DNA of 33,131 nt from Oligoflexia bacterium. GTDB taxonomy: Bacteria > Bdellovibrionota > UBA1018. This document shows, one piece after another, positions 23,086-32,463 of the stretch; positions within the stretch are counted from its first letter, which is position 1; every line of letters starts with the position of its first letter. Made by a program: the position numbers and the translations under genes. The stretch is taken from positions 1-33,131 of the forward strand of contig CAIZRG010000014.1 of assembly GCA_903935335.1 (NCBI GenBank), in the 5' to 3' direction. The notes beneath the pieces were generated by a model. That model was not told the origin of the DNA. It ran no database searches and saw nothing but the letters and a program-made list of their open reading frames with translations.

Positions 23086-23398
23086 AAAAATATCTATGAC
23101 TGAGCTTTATGAAATTTTAAAAAAGCTTAAGGAAAAAGAAATCATCTTAGATGTTCGTGGAAGAGATGAATTTGGAGCCAGTCATGTTCCTGGAAGTCAG
23201 AATATTCCCTATGATGAAGTCGACCAGCATTTAGACGAGCTTAAGCAATGGGATAAGATTTTTGTTTATTGCCGTTCTGGTGGAAGAGCTCAGATAGCCT
23301 GTCAAGTTTTAGAAAAATTAAATTTAAATAATCTCGTTTGCATTGGCAATTCAGGAATCAAGGACTGGGTAGATGCAGGCTATCCTGTTGAAAAGTAA
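23078..23398 (+). CDS. Single-domain rhodanese
   Basis: A 106-residue one-domain rhodanese. It has the substrate strand ILDVRGRDEFGASHVPGSQN (23-42) and the active-site loop CRSGGR (65-70) with the catalytic Cys65 that carries the persulfide. The loop length of six is normal for sulfurtransferases rather than phosphatases. There is no signal peptide, so it acts in the cytoplasm, probably in sulfane-sulfur transfer or detoxification (GlpE/PspE-like). The ATG overlaps the end of the pseudo-kinase gene by 8 bp, indicating coupling and perhaps a functional link, for instance sensing of thiol or sulfur stress. That link is inference. Confidence 0.92.
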   Translation: MSEKISMTELYEILKKLKEKEIILDVRGRDEFGASHVPGSQNIPYDEVDQHLDELKQWDKIFVYCRSGGRAQIACQVLEKLNLNNLVCIGNSGIKDWVDAGYPVEK

Positions 23399-23449
23399 AA
23401 ACTGGATGAGGATTGTTTATTTACTTTTATTTTTAAGGAGGGAAGGCCC

Positions 23450-25534
23450 ATGTTACAAAGGACAGCAGTATGGATATTGATGGTTTTTGGAGTTCATTAT
23501 TTTAGGGGCTATTTTGTAACTGCAGGGCAGCTCAATCTTGGGATTGATCATACTTTAATCGATGATGCCGTACAACCTTGTCAGGATTTTTATCAGTTTG
23601 CTTGTGGAAAGTGGCTTGAAACGGCGAAAATTCCAGAAGATCTTCCCATGTGGGATCGAAGTTTTATGGCCATACGTGAGAAGAACAAAGAGATTCTCAG
23701 AGCGATTTTAGAAAAGAACTCCTCTCAGTTCAAAAAGATACCCGTTCATTCAGATAGCCAGAAGATGAGTGATTTTTATGGGGCTTGTATGGATGAAGCC
23801 AATGTCGAGAAAAATTCAAGAGCAGAGTTGAATCTTGAATTTAAGAAAATAGACGCTTTAATGGCAAATTCATTGAGAAAGCAGCTCCCTGTTCTTTTGT
23901 CTCAACTTCACTCAAAAGGGGTGAATGCTTTTTTTGATTTCAGTGAGCAGCAAGACTTCAAGGATGCCACCCAAGTGATTGGAGTCATCGATCAGGCTGG
24001 ACTCAGTTTACCTGATCGGGATTACTATTTGAATGACGATCCTCGTACTCTTGAAGTCAGGAAGAATTTTGAAAAATATTCAAGAACTCTTTTTCAGTGG
24101 ATGGGTTCCTCAAAAAAAATAGCTCAGCAGCAGGCTAAAAAGCTCATGGAAATTGAAACTCGTTTAGCTCAGTCTTCGATGTCTAAAGTTGATCGTCGGA
24201 ATCCAGTGAATGTCTATCATCGATGGGATCGAGAGGGTTTGAAAGAAAAGGTCCCTTCTTTTGATTGGGATCAGTACTGGATTGAAAGTGGTGTTTCAAA
24301 AATTCAAGCGATAAATGTGACTTCTCCCGTTTTTTTTATGACATTGAATGAACTTTTCTCCTCTGAGAAAGGGATTTCACTCGATGATCTTAAGACTTAT
24401 CTCCAGTTTCATTTATTAAGAGCTTCAATTCCTGCTTTGCCTCGAAAGTTTGTTGATGAACATTTTCGATTTTTTTCAAAAAATTTTTCAGGCCAAAAAA
24501 AACTGGAAGACCGTTGGAAGAGATGTGTCCAGTCGGTTGATGTTTTCATGGGCTTTGCTTTGGGGCGTTCGTTTGTAGAGGTGAGCTATGGAGAGGAGGG
24601 TAAGAGTTTAACTCAAGGGATGATCCAGCAAATTGAACTTACTTTTGAAAAAAGGGTAAAAGCACTCAGTTGGATGGATGAGCCCACGAAGGAGAGAGCA
24701 TTAGAAAAGCTTCATAAAATAATGAATAAAGTAGGATATCCGCAAGTCTGGCGGAGGTACGATGCTCTTGAAGTTGATAAGAAATCTTATTTAAAATCCC
24801 TTTTTGCAGCAGCTCAGTTTAATACCCAGTATCACTTAAGTAAGATAGGTCAACCCGTCGATCGCAATGAATGGGAAATGTCTCCTCCTACAGTGAATGC
24901 CTATTACAATCCTTCTTTGAATGAGATGGTTTTTCCTGCTGGGATTTTGCAAGAACCTTTTTTCAATCAGAAAGCTTCAATGGCTGTCAATTATGGTGGG
25001 ATTGGCATGGTGATGGGTCATGAACTGACCCATGGCTTTGATGATGAAGGCAGAAAATACAATGCGTCGGGTAATCTTATGGAGTGGTGGACTCCTGGTG
25101 TTTCTCAAGCTTTTGAAAAGAAAGCTCAGTGTGTGGTGAAAGAGTATGGAAGCTTTGAAAGCTTGCCCGGACTTTTTCTAAATGGACAACTCACATTGGG
25201 TGAAAATATTGCTGATTTAGGAGGCCTTGGGCTTGCCTATCAGGCCTGGATGGATTCTCGTTTGAAAGATGCTTCACCCAAACCACTTGAAAAAGATCAA
25301 ATTCCAGGTTCACGTCGATGGAGTGAAGAGCAGCAGTTTTTTCTAGCCTTTGCTCAGTCATGGTGTTCTAAAAAGCAGGAACCCTTTGCTCGAATGCTTG
25401 TAAAAACTGATCCTCATTCTCCTCCTAAGTGGAGAGTGAATGGGTCGGTTTCTCAGTTTCCTAAATTTGCTGAAGCATTTCAGTGTCAATTGGGCTCATC
25501 TATGGCTCCTGTAGAGCGATGCGAGGTCTGGTAG
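23450..25534 (+). CDS. M13-family (neprilysin/PepO-like) zinc metallopeptidase
   Basis: A 694-residue M13 peptidase. The N-terminus is a signal or anchor sequence (about 5-25). The N-terminal M13 domain begins with CQDFYQFACGKWLE. The catalytic domain has VNAYYNPSLNEMVFPAGIL, the zinc site HELTH (524-528) and the third ligand Glu585 in ENIADLGG. It ends in CEVW, the usual M13 terminus, so the protein is complete. A strong AAGGAGG ribosome binding site is 8 bases before the ATG. The family cleaves peptides of limited size outside the cytoplasm. In a possible predator or scavenger it may digest peptides from prey, but this depends on an unproven lifestyle. Confidence 0.94.
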   Translation: MLQRTAVWILMVFGVHYFRGYFVTAGQLNLGIDHTLIDDAVQPCQDFYQFACGKWLETAKIPEDLPMWDRSFMAIREKNKEILRAILEKNSSQFKKIPVHSDSQKMSDFYGACMDEANVEKNSRAELNLEFKKIDALMANSLRKQLPVLLSQLHSKGVNAFFDFSEQQDFKDATQVIGVIDQAGLSLPDRDYYLNDDPRTLEVRKNFEKYSRTLFQWMGSSKKIAQQQAKKLMEIETRLAQSSMSKVDRRNPVNVYHRWDREGLKEKVPSFDWDQYWIESGVSKIQAINVTSPVFFMTLNELFSSEKGISLDDLKTYLQFHLLRASIPALPRKFVDEHFRFFSKNFSGQKKLEDRWKRCVQSVDVFMGFALGRSFVEVSYGEEGKSLTQGMIQQIELTFEKRVKALSWMDEPTKERALEKLHKIMNKVGYPQVWRRYDALEVDKKSYLKSLFAAAQFNTQYHLSKIGQPVDRNEWEMSPPTVNAYYNPSLNEMVFPAGILQEPFFNQKASMAVNYGGIGMVMGHELTHGFDDEGRKYNASGNLMEWWTPGVSQAFEKKAQCVVKEYGSFESLPGLFLNGQLTLGENIADLGGLGLAYQAWMDSRLKDASPKPLEKDQIPGSRRWSEEQQFFLAFAQSWCSKKQEPFARMLVKTDPHSPPKWRVNGSVSQFPKFAEAFQCQLGSSMAPVERCEVW

Positions 25535-25565
25535 ATTGTTGGGCCAAGGGATTTAAAAAAATATT

Positions 25566-27404
25566 ATGCTCATGCAACAGCAATCTCCTCAGTTAGGCTC
25601 TCTTATTGATTTATTGAAGAAGAATTTTGGATTTTCTAGTTTTCTTCCCCATCAAGAGTCTGTTTGTACTCAAGTCAATCAGGGGAGGGATGTTCTTTTG
25701 GTGATGCCTACGGGGGCAGGCAAGTCTTTGTGTTACCAGCTTCCTGGTATTGCTTTGGGAGGGACAACCTTAGTGATTAGTCCACTTTTGGCCTTAATTG
25801 AAGATCAAGTGGAAAAGCTGAAAAAAAAAGAGATCTTGGCTGAGAGAATTCATTCTGGAAGAGATCGCGCATCGACAAGACAGGCTTGCATGGACTATCT
25901 TTCTGGGAAATTGCAGTTTCTTTTCATTGCGCCTGAGCGGCTTTCAATCCCTGGGTTTGTTGAAATGCTGGTGAAAAAGCCTCCTTCATTGATTGCAGTG
26001 GATGAAGCTCATTGTATTTCACAGTGGGGGCATGATTTTAGGCCCGATTATCGGCTTTTGAAGGAAAGGGTTCAGAGTTTTAGGCCTGTTCCTATTCTTG
26101 CAATGACGGCAACGGCCACTCCTTTGGTGCAAGATGATATTTGTAAACAACTAGGATTAATCAATGAGATTCGGTCGATTCATGGATTTAGGCGGACCAA
26201 TCTTCAACTTCGCGTTTTAGAGTTGTCTCCGAGCGATAGAATGTCAGTGATTCGATCCATTTTAGGAGAACCTAAAAGACGACCTGCCATTGTTTATGCC
26301 CCTACTCGAAAGATAACAGATCAGTTATATGAAGATTTAAAAAGCTCTTATTCCGTAGGAGAGTATCATGCAGGAATGACAGGGGTTGAAAGGGAAAGAA
26401 ATCAAGAGGCTTTTCTATCGGGGAAGTTTGACGTGATTGTAGCTACTGTCGCTTTTGGAATGGGAGTAGATAAGCCTGATATTCGGACTGTGATTCATGC
26501 TGCACTACCGGTCAGTGTGGAAGGGTATTATCAGGAAATAGGAAGAGCGGGAAGAGATGGGAAGCCTTCTCAGGCAATCATGCTTAGTTCCTTTGTAGAT
26601 CAAAAGACCCATGAGTTTTTTTTTAATCGAGATTATCCGGAGATCGTGCATTTAAAAAAAATTTATAAAAATCTTGGAGAACAGAAAATTTCTAAGGAAG
26701 TTTTGAAACAATCATTGAGTTCGATGGATGAAGATATTTTTGATAAAGCTTTGGAAAAGCTTTGTATTCATCGAGGGGCTATTTTGGATTTTGAAGGAAA
26801 TGTTTGTTTTGGAAAAAATGTCAAGGATAACGGCTGGGAGAGTACTTATGCTCGGCAGCGAGAGTATAAGGAAAAGCAGGGAGATCAAATGTTGGAGTTT
26901 GCCCGAGGGACTCAGTGTCGAATGCTTTCCTTGGTTCGGTATTTTGGGGATCAAAATGATTCAGGTGTTCCTTGTGGGGTTTGTGATTGCTGTTTACCTT
27001 CTCAAGTCAATCCTTATTCAGAGGCAAGAAAGCTATCGACTCATGAAAAAAAAATAGTCATTCAGATTCTGACAATTTTGTCTGGAGTGAGCTACCGAGC
27101 TGCAGGCCGAGTTTTTGAAGAATTGTCTTTGATCTGTCGGGGTGTTTCTAGGCAGGAAGTGGAGAATCTGTTTCGAGTTTTAGATAAAGCTCGTTGGATT
27201 CAAATTGAGCAAGATACCTTTGAAAAAGAAGGAAAGAAAATTTCTTATCGGAAATTATTTTTAACTGACTTAGGTAGAAGCGTGAAATCGAATGATCTTA
27301 GTCGTCTTCAGATTTTTGAGGTAGTTTCTGTTAAAAAAGTAAAGAAGAGAAAAAAGAGTGTGAAAACTGATGTTTTCTGTGAAAGCTTTAAGCATATCGA
27401 GTAG
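25566..27404 (+). CDS. recQ: RecQ-type ATP-dependent DNA helicase
   Basis: A 612-residue RecQ helicase. Motif 0 FLPHQ is near 26-30, Walker A MPTGAGKS at 47-54, DEAH at 146-149, MTATAT motif III and the QEIGRAGRDG motif VI. The zinc site comprises Cys451 with Cys470, Cys473 and Cys476 (CGVCDCC). A winged-helix (RQC) domain follows at about 500-590. The C-terminus is basic with no HRDC domain. It unwinds recombination intermediates and stalled forks with 3'-5' polarity. It follows the peptidase gene by 31 bp but is probably functionally unrelated. Confidence 0.93.
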   Translation: MLMQQQSPQLGSLIDLLKKNFGFSSFLPHQESVCTQVNQGRDVLLVMPTGAGKSLCYQLPGIALGGTTLVISPLLALIEDQVEKLKKKEILAERIHSGRDRASTRQACMDYLSGKLQFLFIAPERLSIPGFVEMLVKKPPSLIAVDEAHCISQWGHDFRPDYRLLKERVQSFRPVPILAMTATATPLVQDDICKQLGLINEIRSIHGFRRTNLQLRVLELSPSDRMSVIRSILGEPKRRPAIVYAPTRKITDQLYEDLKSSYSVGEYHAGMTGVERERNQEAFLSGKFDVIVATVAFGMGVDKPDIRTVIHAALPVSVEGYYQEIGRAGRDGKPSQAIMLSSFVDQKTHEFFFNRDYPEIVHLKKIYKNLGEQKISKEVLKQSLSSMDEDIFDKALEKLCIHRGAILDFEGNVCFGKNVKDNGWESTYARQREYKEKQGDQMLEFARGTQCRMLSLVRYFGDQNDSGVPCGVCDCCLPSQVNPYSEARKLSTHEKKIVIQILTILSGVSYRAAGRVFEELSLICRGVSRQEVENLFRVLDKARWIQIEQDTFEKEGKKISYRKLFLTDLGRSVKSNDLSRLQIFEVVSVKKVKKRKKSVKTDVFCESFKHIE

Positions 27405-27513
27405 GAATCCGGTGATTCAGAGGCGGATAAAAAATTGATTAAGAATTTTTTTATTATTAACATTAATGATTCCATCTGATGCGTTATCAGGTGTTACATC
27501 TGAAGTAAAAAAA

Positions 27514-28836
27514 TTACTTCATGAAGCGATAGATACAGTTGCCTGATTCAATCTTAGAAAAATAGTCATGAATATTCTGAATGATGATCTGAGCTCCATG
27601 GGTAGCAGGAATTCGCATTGGATCAGACTTCCATTCATCCCATTTGTAGGCAGGAAAGCTAATTAAAGTTCTGTTTTCTGCTCCTTCTTCACCGATTTCG
27701 TCAAGCCGTTTAGACAGAATAGGGAGATTCAAAGAATAAGCGTCTATTTCTAGGCTTTTGCCATAAAATTTTTTACCAATTTCGTTGAGTGCGATGATGT
27801 TTATATCTGGTTCTACGATTCCTGATGCTTGGTATTTTTGAATTATTTCATGTACTAAAAATTCAATGCCACATCCTTGACCTATAATATCCATAAAAAA
27901 AAGTCTCCCGTGTTTTTTCAAAGGAGAGAGCCCCACTTGTTCTAAGTAGTTTTGATAATTTTTTAGACCTTTCTCGGTTAAAATATCTGTTAACCAGTTT
28001 TTGTTGCCACCTGGGCATCCTGAGATTGCAACAGAAATAAGATTTAATGGATGGCCTACATATTTAAGTGCGTTTAGAATAAACTGAGGGGTATTGCCCA
28101 CTCCTACGATTGTATCTCCTGGCTGAGTAATTTTTTTAATTTTTTCTATGGCTATCTTTAGTTCTGCATAGAATTTATAGGAGTTAAAGTAAGCTAATCT
28201 TTTCATTCTTAGATAATCAAATGAATAATTATAATAATAACTATATTTTTCTTCTTCCTTTCCCTGAGTATAAAAGATTTTTTCTTTCATTTCTAATGTT
28301 TTTTGGATCTCTTCTTCTGTCAACAGAAATTCAGGTAATAATCTTTTCAAGAATAATAGTCGATCTTTGTTGGTATTTGAAGATAAAAGAATTTGGTAGG
28401 CATAAAAAGTGATTGATTGACTATAGTTTCTTCTGGGGTCCTCTGCTGGGAAAATAGGATTCCCATCTTTATAAAATCCAAAATTTCCGTAGTATTTTAG
28501 AGCTTCTTTAAGAATGAACAGCGACTGGGAAGCAACGCATTCAAAAGATTCAGTGATTGCAGTTAGTTTTTTGTAAGTTTCTTGTACTTTTTCTTCTTCC
28601 TCTGGGTTTAGGAGGCGGTAGCGGGGGAGTTTATCCATCTGTCTTTCAGCTTCTGTTTGTATTTGGAGGTGTTTTTCTGGGTCAAGTTGTTGAATTTTAT
28701 GAATGTTTTCAAAAGGATGAGGTCGAGTTCCTATAACTTTATATCCAGAAAAGCTTTCTTGGCAAAGGAGGAGGTGGGTCACAGTGAAATGAATGACTAG
28801 AAAATAAGAGAGCTGAATTAATTTTTGGTTTCTCAT
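27514..28836 (-). CDS. Exported protein of unknown family, possibly phosphoribosyltransferase-like fold
   Basis: A 440-residue protein from the ATG at 28836; a TTG at 28854 is possible. The N-terminus is a signal peptide (about 1-25, ending LLLC or near). Residues 30-225 are helical and rich in charged and Tyr residues. Residues about 230-400 look like an alpha/beta domain: GDTIVGVGNTPQFILNALKY is followed by LISVAISGCPGG and later LFFMDIIGQGCGIEFLV. These are reminiscent of a phosphoribosyltransferase-type P-loop and strand arrangement, but the match is weak and such enzymes are rarely exported. I do not recognise the family. The gene is divergent from the esterase-like gene at 29053, with a large inverted repeat in the shared promoter region. 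Confidence 0.65.
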   Translation of the reverse strand: MRNQKLIQLSYFLVIHFTVTHLLLCQESFSGYKVIGTRPHPFENIHKIQQLDPEKHLQIQTEAERQMDKLPRYRLLNPEEEEKVQETYKKLTAITESFECVASQSLFILKEALKYYGNFGFYKDGNPIFPAEDPRRNYSQSITFYAYQILLSSNTNKDRLLFLKRLLPEFLLTEEEIQKTLEMKEKIFYTQGKEEEKYSYYYNYSFDYLRMKRLAYFNSYKFYAELKIAIEKIKKITQPGDTIVGVGNTPQFILNALKYVGHPLNLISVAISGCPGGNKNWLTDILTEKGLKNYQNYLEQVGLSPLKKHGRLFFMDIIGQGCGIEFLVHEIIQKYQASGIVEPDINIIALNEIGKKFYGKSLEIDAYSLNLPILSKRLDEIGEEGAENRTLISFPAYKWDEWKSDPMRIPATHGAQIIIQNIHDYFSKIESGNCIYRFMK

Positions 28837-28990
28837 GGAAAATCTGAATTGCAATGCCTATGCCATACGGATCATTTTTTACGATTTTCTTCAAAGTAAG
28901 TTTTATTTTTTATTAAATTAATTAATTTAATTTATAAAATATGATCCTAGAAAATAAATAACTTGAAATCTGAATAATTTGAGAGTAAAT

Positions 28991-29031
28991 AGCTACTGTT
29001 GTTATTTATTAATTTAATAATAACAGTAGCT
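28991..29031. repeat. 16-bp inverted repeat in the divergent promoter region
   Basis: AGCTACTGTTGTTATT (28991-29006) pairs with AATAATAACAGTAGCT (29016-29031) with one mismatch and a 9-bp loop. On the plus strand it is followed by GATTTTTAATG, so it could act as a terminator-like hairpin or as a regulator-binding site. It sits 22 bp before the ATG of the esterase-like gene and about 155 bp before the start of the minus-strand gene. Confidence 0.75.
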
Positions 29032-29052
29032 GATTTTTAATGTGAGTTTTAT

Positions 29053-29928
29053 ATGTTCAATGTAGTGAAATTAAAATTTTTTTTCCTTGTTCTTATTGCG
29101 TTAGTTTGTGCTTCTGAGGCCAATTCTAAAGCGGAGCCTGTGGTTCTTCATGCCATTCATGAAGATTGTTCTTCTTGGGAAGACCCAGTAAATAAAAATC
29201 AGGTGAATTATTGTGTTATTTCACCTGAGCACGATTCATCGTTTCATATGTCGGGTCATAAGACTGGAAAAATTCTTTATGCTTTTCATGGGATGGGGGG
29301 GAGTGCCAAAAACCTCTGTGATTCCTTTTTGTCGAATATTCATGAAGAAGAGTCTTTGAGAAATATTTCCCATATTGTTTGCCCTTCTTTTGGTCCTCAC
29401 TGGGCGATTCATAAGAATGGAAGAAAAGATACTTTTGAACGATTTCATGCTCTGATGATGCATCATTATCCTGATGCTGCGGCCCAAAAGCCTGTTCTTT
29501 ATGGCCTGTCCATGGGTGGCTTTAATGTTTTGAAGCTCTCAGGTTCAAACAGCCGGGATACTCTTCAGTTTGAAAAAGTCGTGTCGGCTTGTCCTGCTAT
29601 TTTTTCTTCAAAATTTTATTGGATGGCTAGTTTTATAGCACTGGATGGTCTGTTTCAGCCCTTTGATGGGCCTACTGCTCGATCTTTGATGAGGAAATCT
29701 CCTTTTTTTGATGATGGGATTCAATATCCAGAGTTGTTTCTCTTCCTCAATCAAGACGATTCTGTTGGTAAATTTAAAGGAATCCCTGGAATTTATCGTG
29801 GAGCAATTGATTTTTTTAAAAAAATGCAGGAAGAAGGCCAAGGAGGACATGTTCAGATGAAAGTGCTTCCAGGGGGACACTGCGATGGAATCCCACTGGG
29901 GAAGGTGCTTGAGTATTTAGGAAATTGA
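29053..29928 (+). CDS. Secreted esterase-like alpha/beta-hydrolase
   Basis: A 291-residue protein with a signal peptide (about 1-25). The alpha/beta-hydrolase core shows the oxyanion motif HGMGGS (84-89), the nucleophile elbow GLSMGG (about 154-159) and a catalytic His in PGGHCDG near residue 275. The acid is probably the Asp in LNQDDS. The arrangement resembles the esterase D/PHB-depolymerase-like group. Its substrate may be an ester or polymer outside the cytoplasm. Several Cys residues could form disulfides. It is divergent from the unknown exported gene, and both may be controlled by the inverted repeat between them. Confidence 0.75.
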   Translation: MFNVVKLKFFFLVLIALVCASEANSKAEPVVLHAIHEDCSSWEDPVNKNQVNYCVISPEHDSSFHMSGHKTGKILYAFHGMGGSAKNLCDSFLSNIHEEESLRNISHIVCPSFGPHWAIHKNGRKDTFERFHALMMHHYPDAAAQKPVLYGLSMGGFNVLKLSGSNSRDTLQFEKVVSACPAIFSSKFYWMASFIALDGLFQPFDGPTARSLMRKSPFFDDGIQYPELFLFLNQDDSVGKFKGIPGIYRGAIDFFKKMQEEGQGGHVQMKVLPGGHCDGIPLGKVLEYLGN

Positions 29929-30161
29929 CGTCCTTACACCCGTTTGAAGGCTGTCGGTCACCTACTTATACCAATTACATAAAATAATAACATAAACTTT
30001 AGCCCAATTCTTTAATGAAATGATTTTCTTCATCCTGCGATCATTAGCCGTCTAGATATAAAATTCAATAAAAATTCTAGTTTATAAAAAACGATACTCT
30101 TTTTTATTATTTAGAACTTATGTAGATTAACTGGCATTAGTTTTCGGTCTATTCAAGTTCG
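29929..30161. other. AT-rich intergenic spacer without recognised content
   Basis: This 233-bp stretch lies between two convergent genes. It is AT-rich and contains no credible ORF, tRNA or strong GC-rich terminator. Its function is not seen. Confidence 0.5.
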
Positions 30162-31232
30162 TCAATGAATTCCTTCTCCTGCAAGGTCTTGTTTCCAAAA
30201 TCGACCAAATTCACGGATATCTTTGGCTTGTGAGAGGAGGAGCTGAGTTCTGACGTAAGCACACTCTGGAGTCATTGAGTTTGCTGAAAAGCATCCGTTT
30301 GAAAGCAAGCTTTTTCCAGCAGCGTAGTTCATCAGCTGCGAGGTGGAGCAAGGCTGTTGACTGCTATCCTGGATCACAAGAACAATGGGTGTATGCTGGG
30401 ATTGAGCTAATTTTAGGAATTGGATAAACGAAGGGTCATGGGTTGGAGCTGTCCAGGAGTGAAACACAACCAGAACCATGGCGTGCAGTTGAGGCAAAAG
30501 TGACTGAGAAAGCAGATCAGAGGGTAGGGCTGGCGTGATGTGGATGAGCAAGACTTTTTGATCAAAGCATTGCAGGAGTTTAAGGCGGTTTGTAGGTGGA
30601 GCAAAAAGGTGATCCGTATAACGAATCGTCGTGCCTACCAGGGCTAGGGGAGAGAGGGAAGGGCTGTCAAAAGCATTGAAGTCGCTCGCACTTACTTTTC
30701 TGACTCGATTCCCCTGTAAAAGCTTGTTGCCAAAGAAGACGGTCACTTGCTGAACAATTTTACGAGGCCCTAAAGCTGCAATTTCTACTGCAGAGATCAA
30801 GTTACTCCGAGCATCTGTGCGAAGGGCTGATAAAGGCCGTTGTGCCCCAGTGATGACAACAGGAACAACGCAGGGTCTGAGTAAAAAAGAAAGTGCACTG
30901 GAAGTGTAGGCTAAAGTATCTGTTCCGTGAAGGAGAACAATGCCGTCGTAGTTTTTCCATTTTTGCTTGATTTTCTGAGCGATCAAAATCCACTCACTCG
31001 GCCCAATATGAGCGCTGTCTCGGTTTAATATGACATCGACATCGCATTGAGCTAAGTTTTTGAGTTCAGGTACAAAGTCTAAGAAGCGTTTTTTGAGGTG
31101 ACTTGGAGAAAAAGACGGAATTGTTAGGGTTCTTTCCTTGGAATGAGCTTGAATTTCCATTCCAAAGGTTCCACCTGTATAAATAATGAGGACTTTTGGG
31201 AGCTTTTTTTTTGTTTGAATGGTCTGAGTCAC
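30162..31232 (-). CDS. Type I (AnsA-like) L-asparaginase
   Basis: A 356-residue asparaginase/glutaminase-family protein. It has the first active-site loop YTGGTFGM (18-25) with the nucleophilic Thr, and HGTDT (102-106) with the second Thr-Asp pair. RTDARSNL follows, as in cytoplasmic AnsA enzymes. There is no signal peptide, so it is the low-affinity cytoplasmic type that hydrolyses asparagine to aspartate and ammonia. The start is a GTG; the AGGA ribosome binding site overlaps the TAG stop of the transporter gene, only 8 bp upstream, suggesting coupled translation. It is the last gene of the GshB-like/MFS/asparaginase operon. Confidence 0.9.
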   Translation of the reverse strand: MTQTIQTKKKLPKVLIIYTGGTFGMEIQAHSKERTLTIPSFSPSHLKKRFLDFVPELKNLAQCDVDVILNRDSAHIGPSEWILIAQKIKQKWKNYDGIVLLHGTDTLAYTSSALSFLLRPCVVPVVITGAQRPLSALRTDARSNLISAVEIAALGPRKIVQQVTVFFGNKLLQGNRVRKVSASDFNAFDSPSLSPLALVGTTIRYTDHLFAPPTNRLKLLQCFDQKVLLIHITPALPSDLLSQSLLPQLHAMVLVVFHSWTAPTHDPSFIQFLKLAQSQHTPIVLVIQDSSQQPCSTSQLMNYAAGKSLLSNGCFSANSMTPECAYVRTQLLLSQAKDIREFGRFWKQDLAGEGIH

Positions 31233-31240
31233 CGAAGTTC

Positions 31241-32458
31241 CTATTCATGATTGAAGGGTCGTTTCAAAATCAACTTTGGGCTTAGTACCACAAGACTGAG
31301 CGTAATGCAGCCTGCAATGAAGTAAGGAAGCTCAGGTCGAATGGCAAAGGTGAGCAGACCACAAAAAGGTCCGCCTGCTCGAGCTAGGCTCCCTAAACCC
31401 TGGGAAAGTCCTAAGACCGAGCCTTGGTCTCGTACACCCACACTTTGAGAAATCAAAGCTGAAAGGCTCGGGTTAATCAGTGCTGATCCCAGTGCAAGGG
31501 GGATGGATAAGATAAAATAAGGGGGATAACTCGTCATAAACGGAAACAAAACGATTGCGATCAGATTGAAAATCAAGCCTGCAAAAAGAAGTTTTCTTTC
31601 ACCAAACCGGGGAACTAACCGACGAATCAATCCCCCTTGAACCAAAGCGCCTAAGACCCCAGCAGTCATCAGAATGAATCCTGTTTTTAAGCCTGCCTCT
31701 CCAGTTTCTAGATGAAACTTGACTTGAAAAAGGAGTGAAAAAGTCTGTTCCAGGATTGAAAACGCAAACGTGACCAAGAAAAAAGTGATGAGAAAAAATC
31801 CTAGCTCTTCTTTTTTTAAAAGAGAAGCCATCAGTTGGGGTAAGTTCAGTGGAAGCAAAGTGCGCTTCCTCTGAGTCTTTTGAGTCTGTCGATTTTCAGG
31901 GGCAAGAGATTCAGGGAGTCTAAAAATGGCTAAAAGGAGATTCAACCCACAAATGCCTGAAGCAATCAATCCTGGAGCAGCAAGCCCCAGTTGAGCTGAA
32001 GCAATTCCACCCAGAGGGGGTCCTAGGGTAAAACCAATCCCAAAGGCAGCACCGATGAGTCCCATTCCTTTAGCCCGTTCAGCCGGAGAGGTGACATCGG
32101 CAACATAAGCTTGGGCTGTAGAGATATTTGCTGCAAAAATTCCTCCAAAAGCACGAGAAATCAAAAGCCAAGAGTAGTTGGGAGCTAATCCAAAGATGAG
32201 ATAAGACAAAGTGGATCCTGCTAAAGAAAGAAGGAGGATCGGTCTCCTTCCCACGCGATCGGAGATGTATCCCCAGATAGGAGAAAATAAAAATTGCATG
32301 AATGAATAAATGCCACCTAGGATTGGAAGTTGAAGTCCGTGAGCTTCGTAGTGAAGTCCATACAGTCCAATCAGTGGGATGACCATCCCAAATCCAATAA
32401 GATCCGTTAGAACAGTCGTAAATAAAATAAAAAGGGAGGATCTCTGATTTTTAGCCAT
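31241..32458 (-). CDS. MFS transporter, TCR/Tet-like 12-TM drug:H+ antiporter type
   Basis: A 405-residue major-facilitator protein with about twelve transmembrane helices. The family motifs are clear: LTDLIGFGMVIPLIGLYG in TM1, the loop 2-3 signature GYISDRVGRRPILLL (motif A) and the TM5 signature IGAAFGIGFTLGPPLGG (motif C of antiporters). The overall pattern is that of the tetracycline-resistance-like DHA1 group; a substrate cannot be deduced and resistance should not be assumed. The stop and the next start are tightly coupled with the asparaginase gene, and it begins 5 bp after the GshB-like gene. An efflux role for amino acids, peptides or metabolites is possible. Confidence 0.88.
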   Translation of the reverse strand: MAKNQRSSLFILFTTVLTDLIGFGMVIPLIGLYGLHYEAHGLQLPILGGIYSFMQFLFSPIWGYISDRVGRRPILLLSLAGSTLSYLIFGLAPNYSWLLISRAFGGIFAANISTAQAYVADVTSPAERAKGMGLIGAAFGIGFTLGPPLGGIASAQLGLAAPGLIASGICGLNLLLAIFRLPESLAPENRQTQKTQRKRTLLPLNLPQLMASLLKKEELGFFLITFFLVTFAFSILEQTFSLLFQVKFHLETGEAGLKTGFILMTAGVLGALVQGGLIRRLVPRFGERKLLFAGLIFNLIAIVLFPFMTSYPPYFILSIPLALGSALINPSLSALISQSVGVRDQGSVLGLSQGLGSLARAGGPFCGLLTFAIRPELPYFIAGCITLSLVVLSPKLILKRPFNHE

Positions 32459-32463
32459 TCAAC

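Noticed and set aside
26728..27057. Plus-strand 109-codon ORF inside the helicase gene
   Set aside because: It lies in another frame of a clear RecQ with intact motifs and has no independent support.
27502..27520. Short GAAGTAA/TTACTTC inverted repeat at the end of the exported-protein gene as a terminator
   Set aside because: The stem is only 7 bp and AT-rich, and it overlaps the stop codon; too weak to call.
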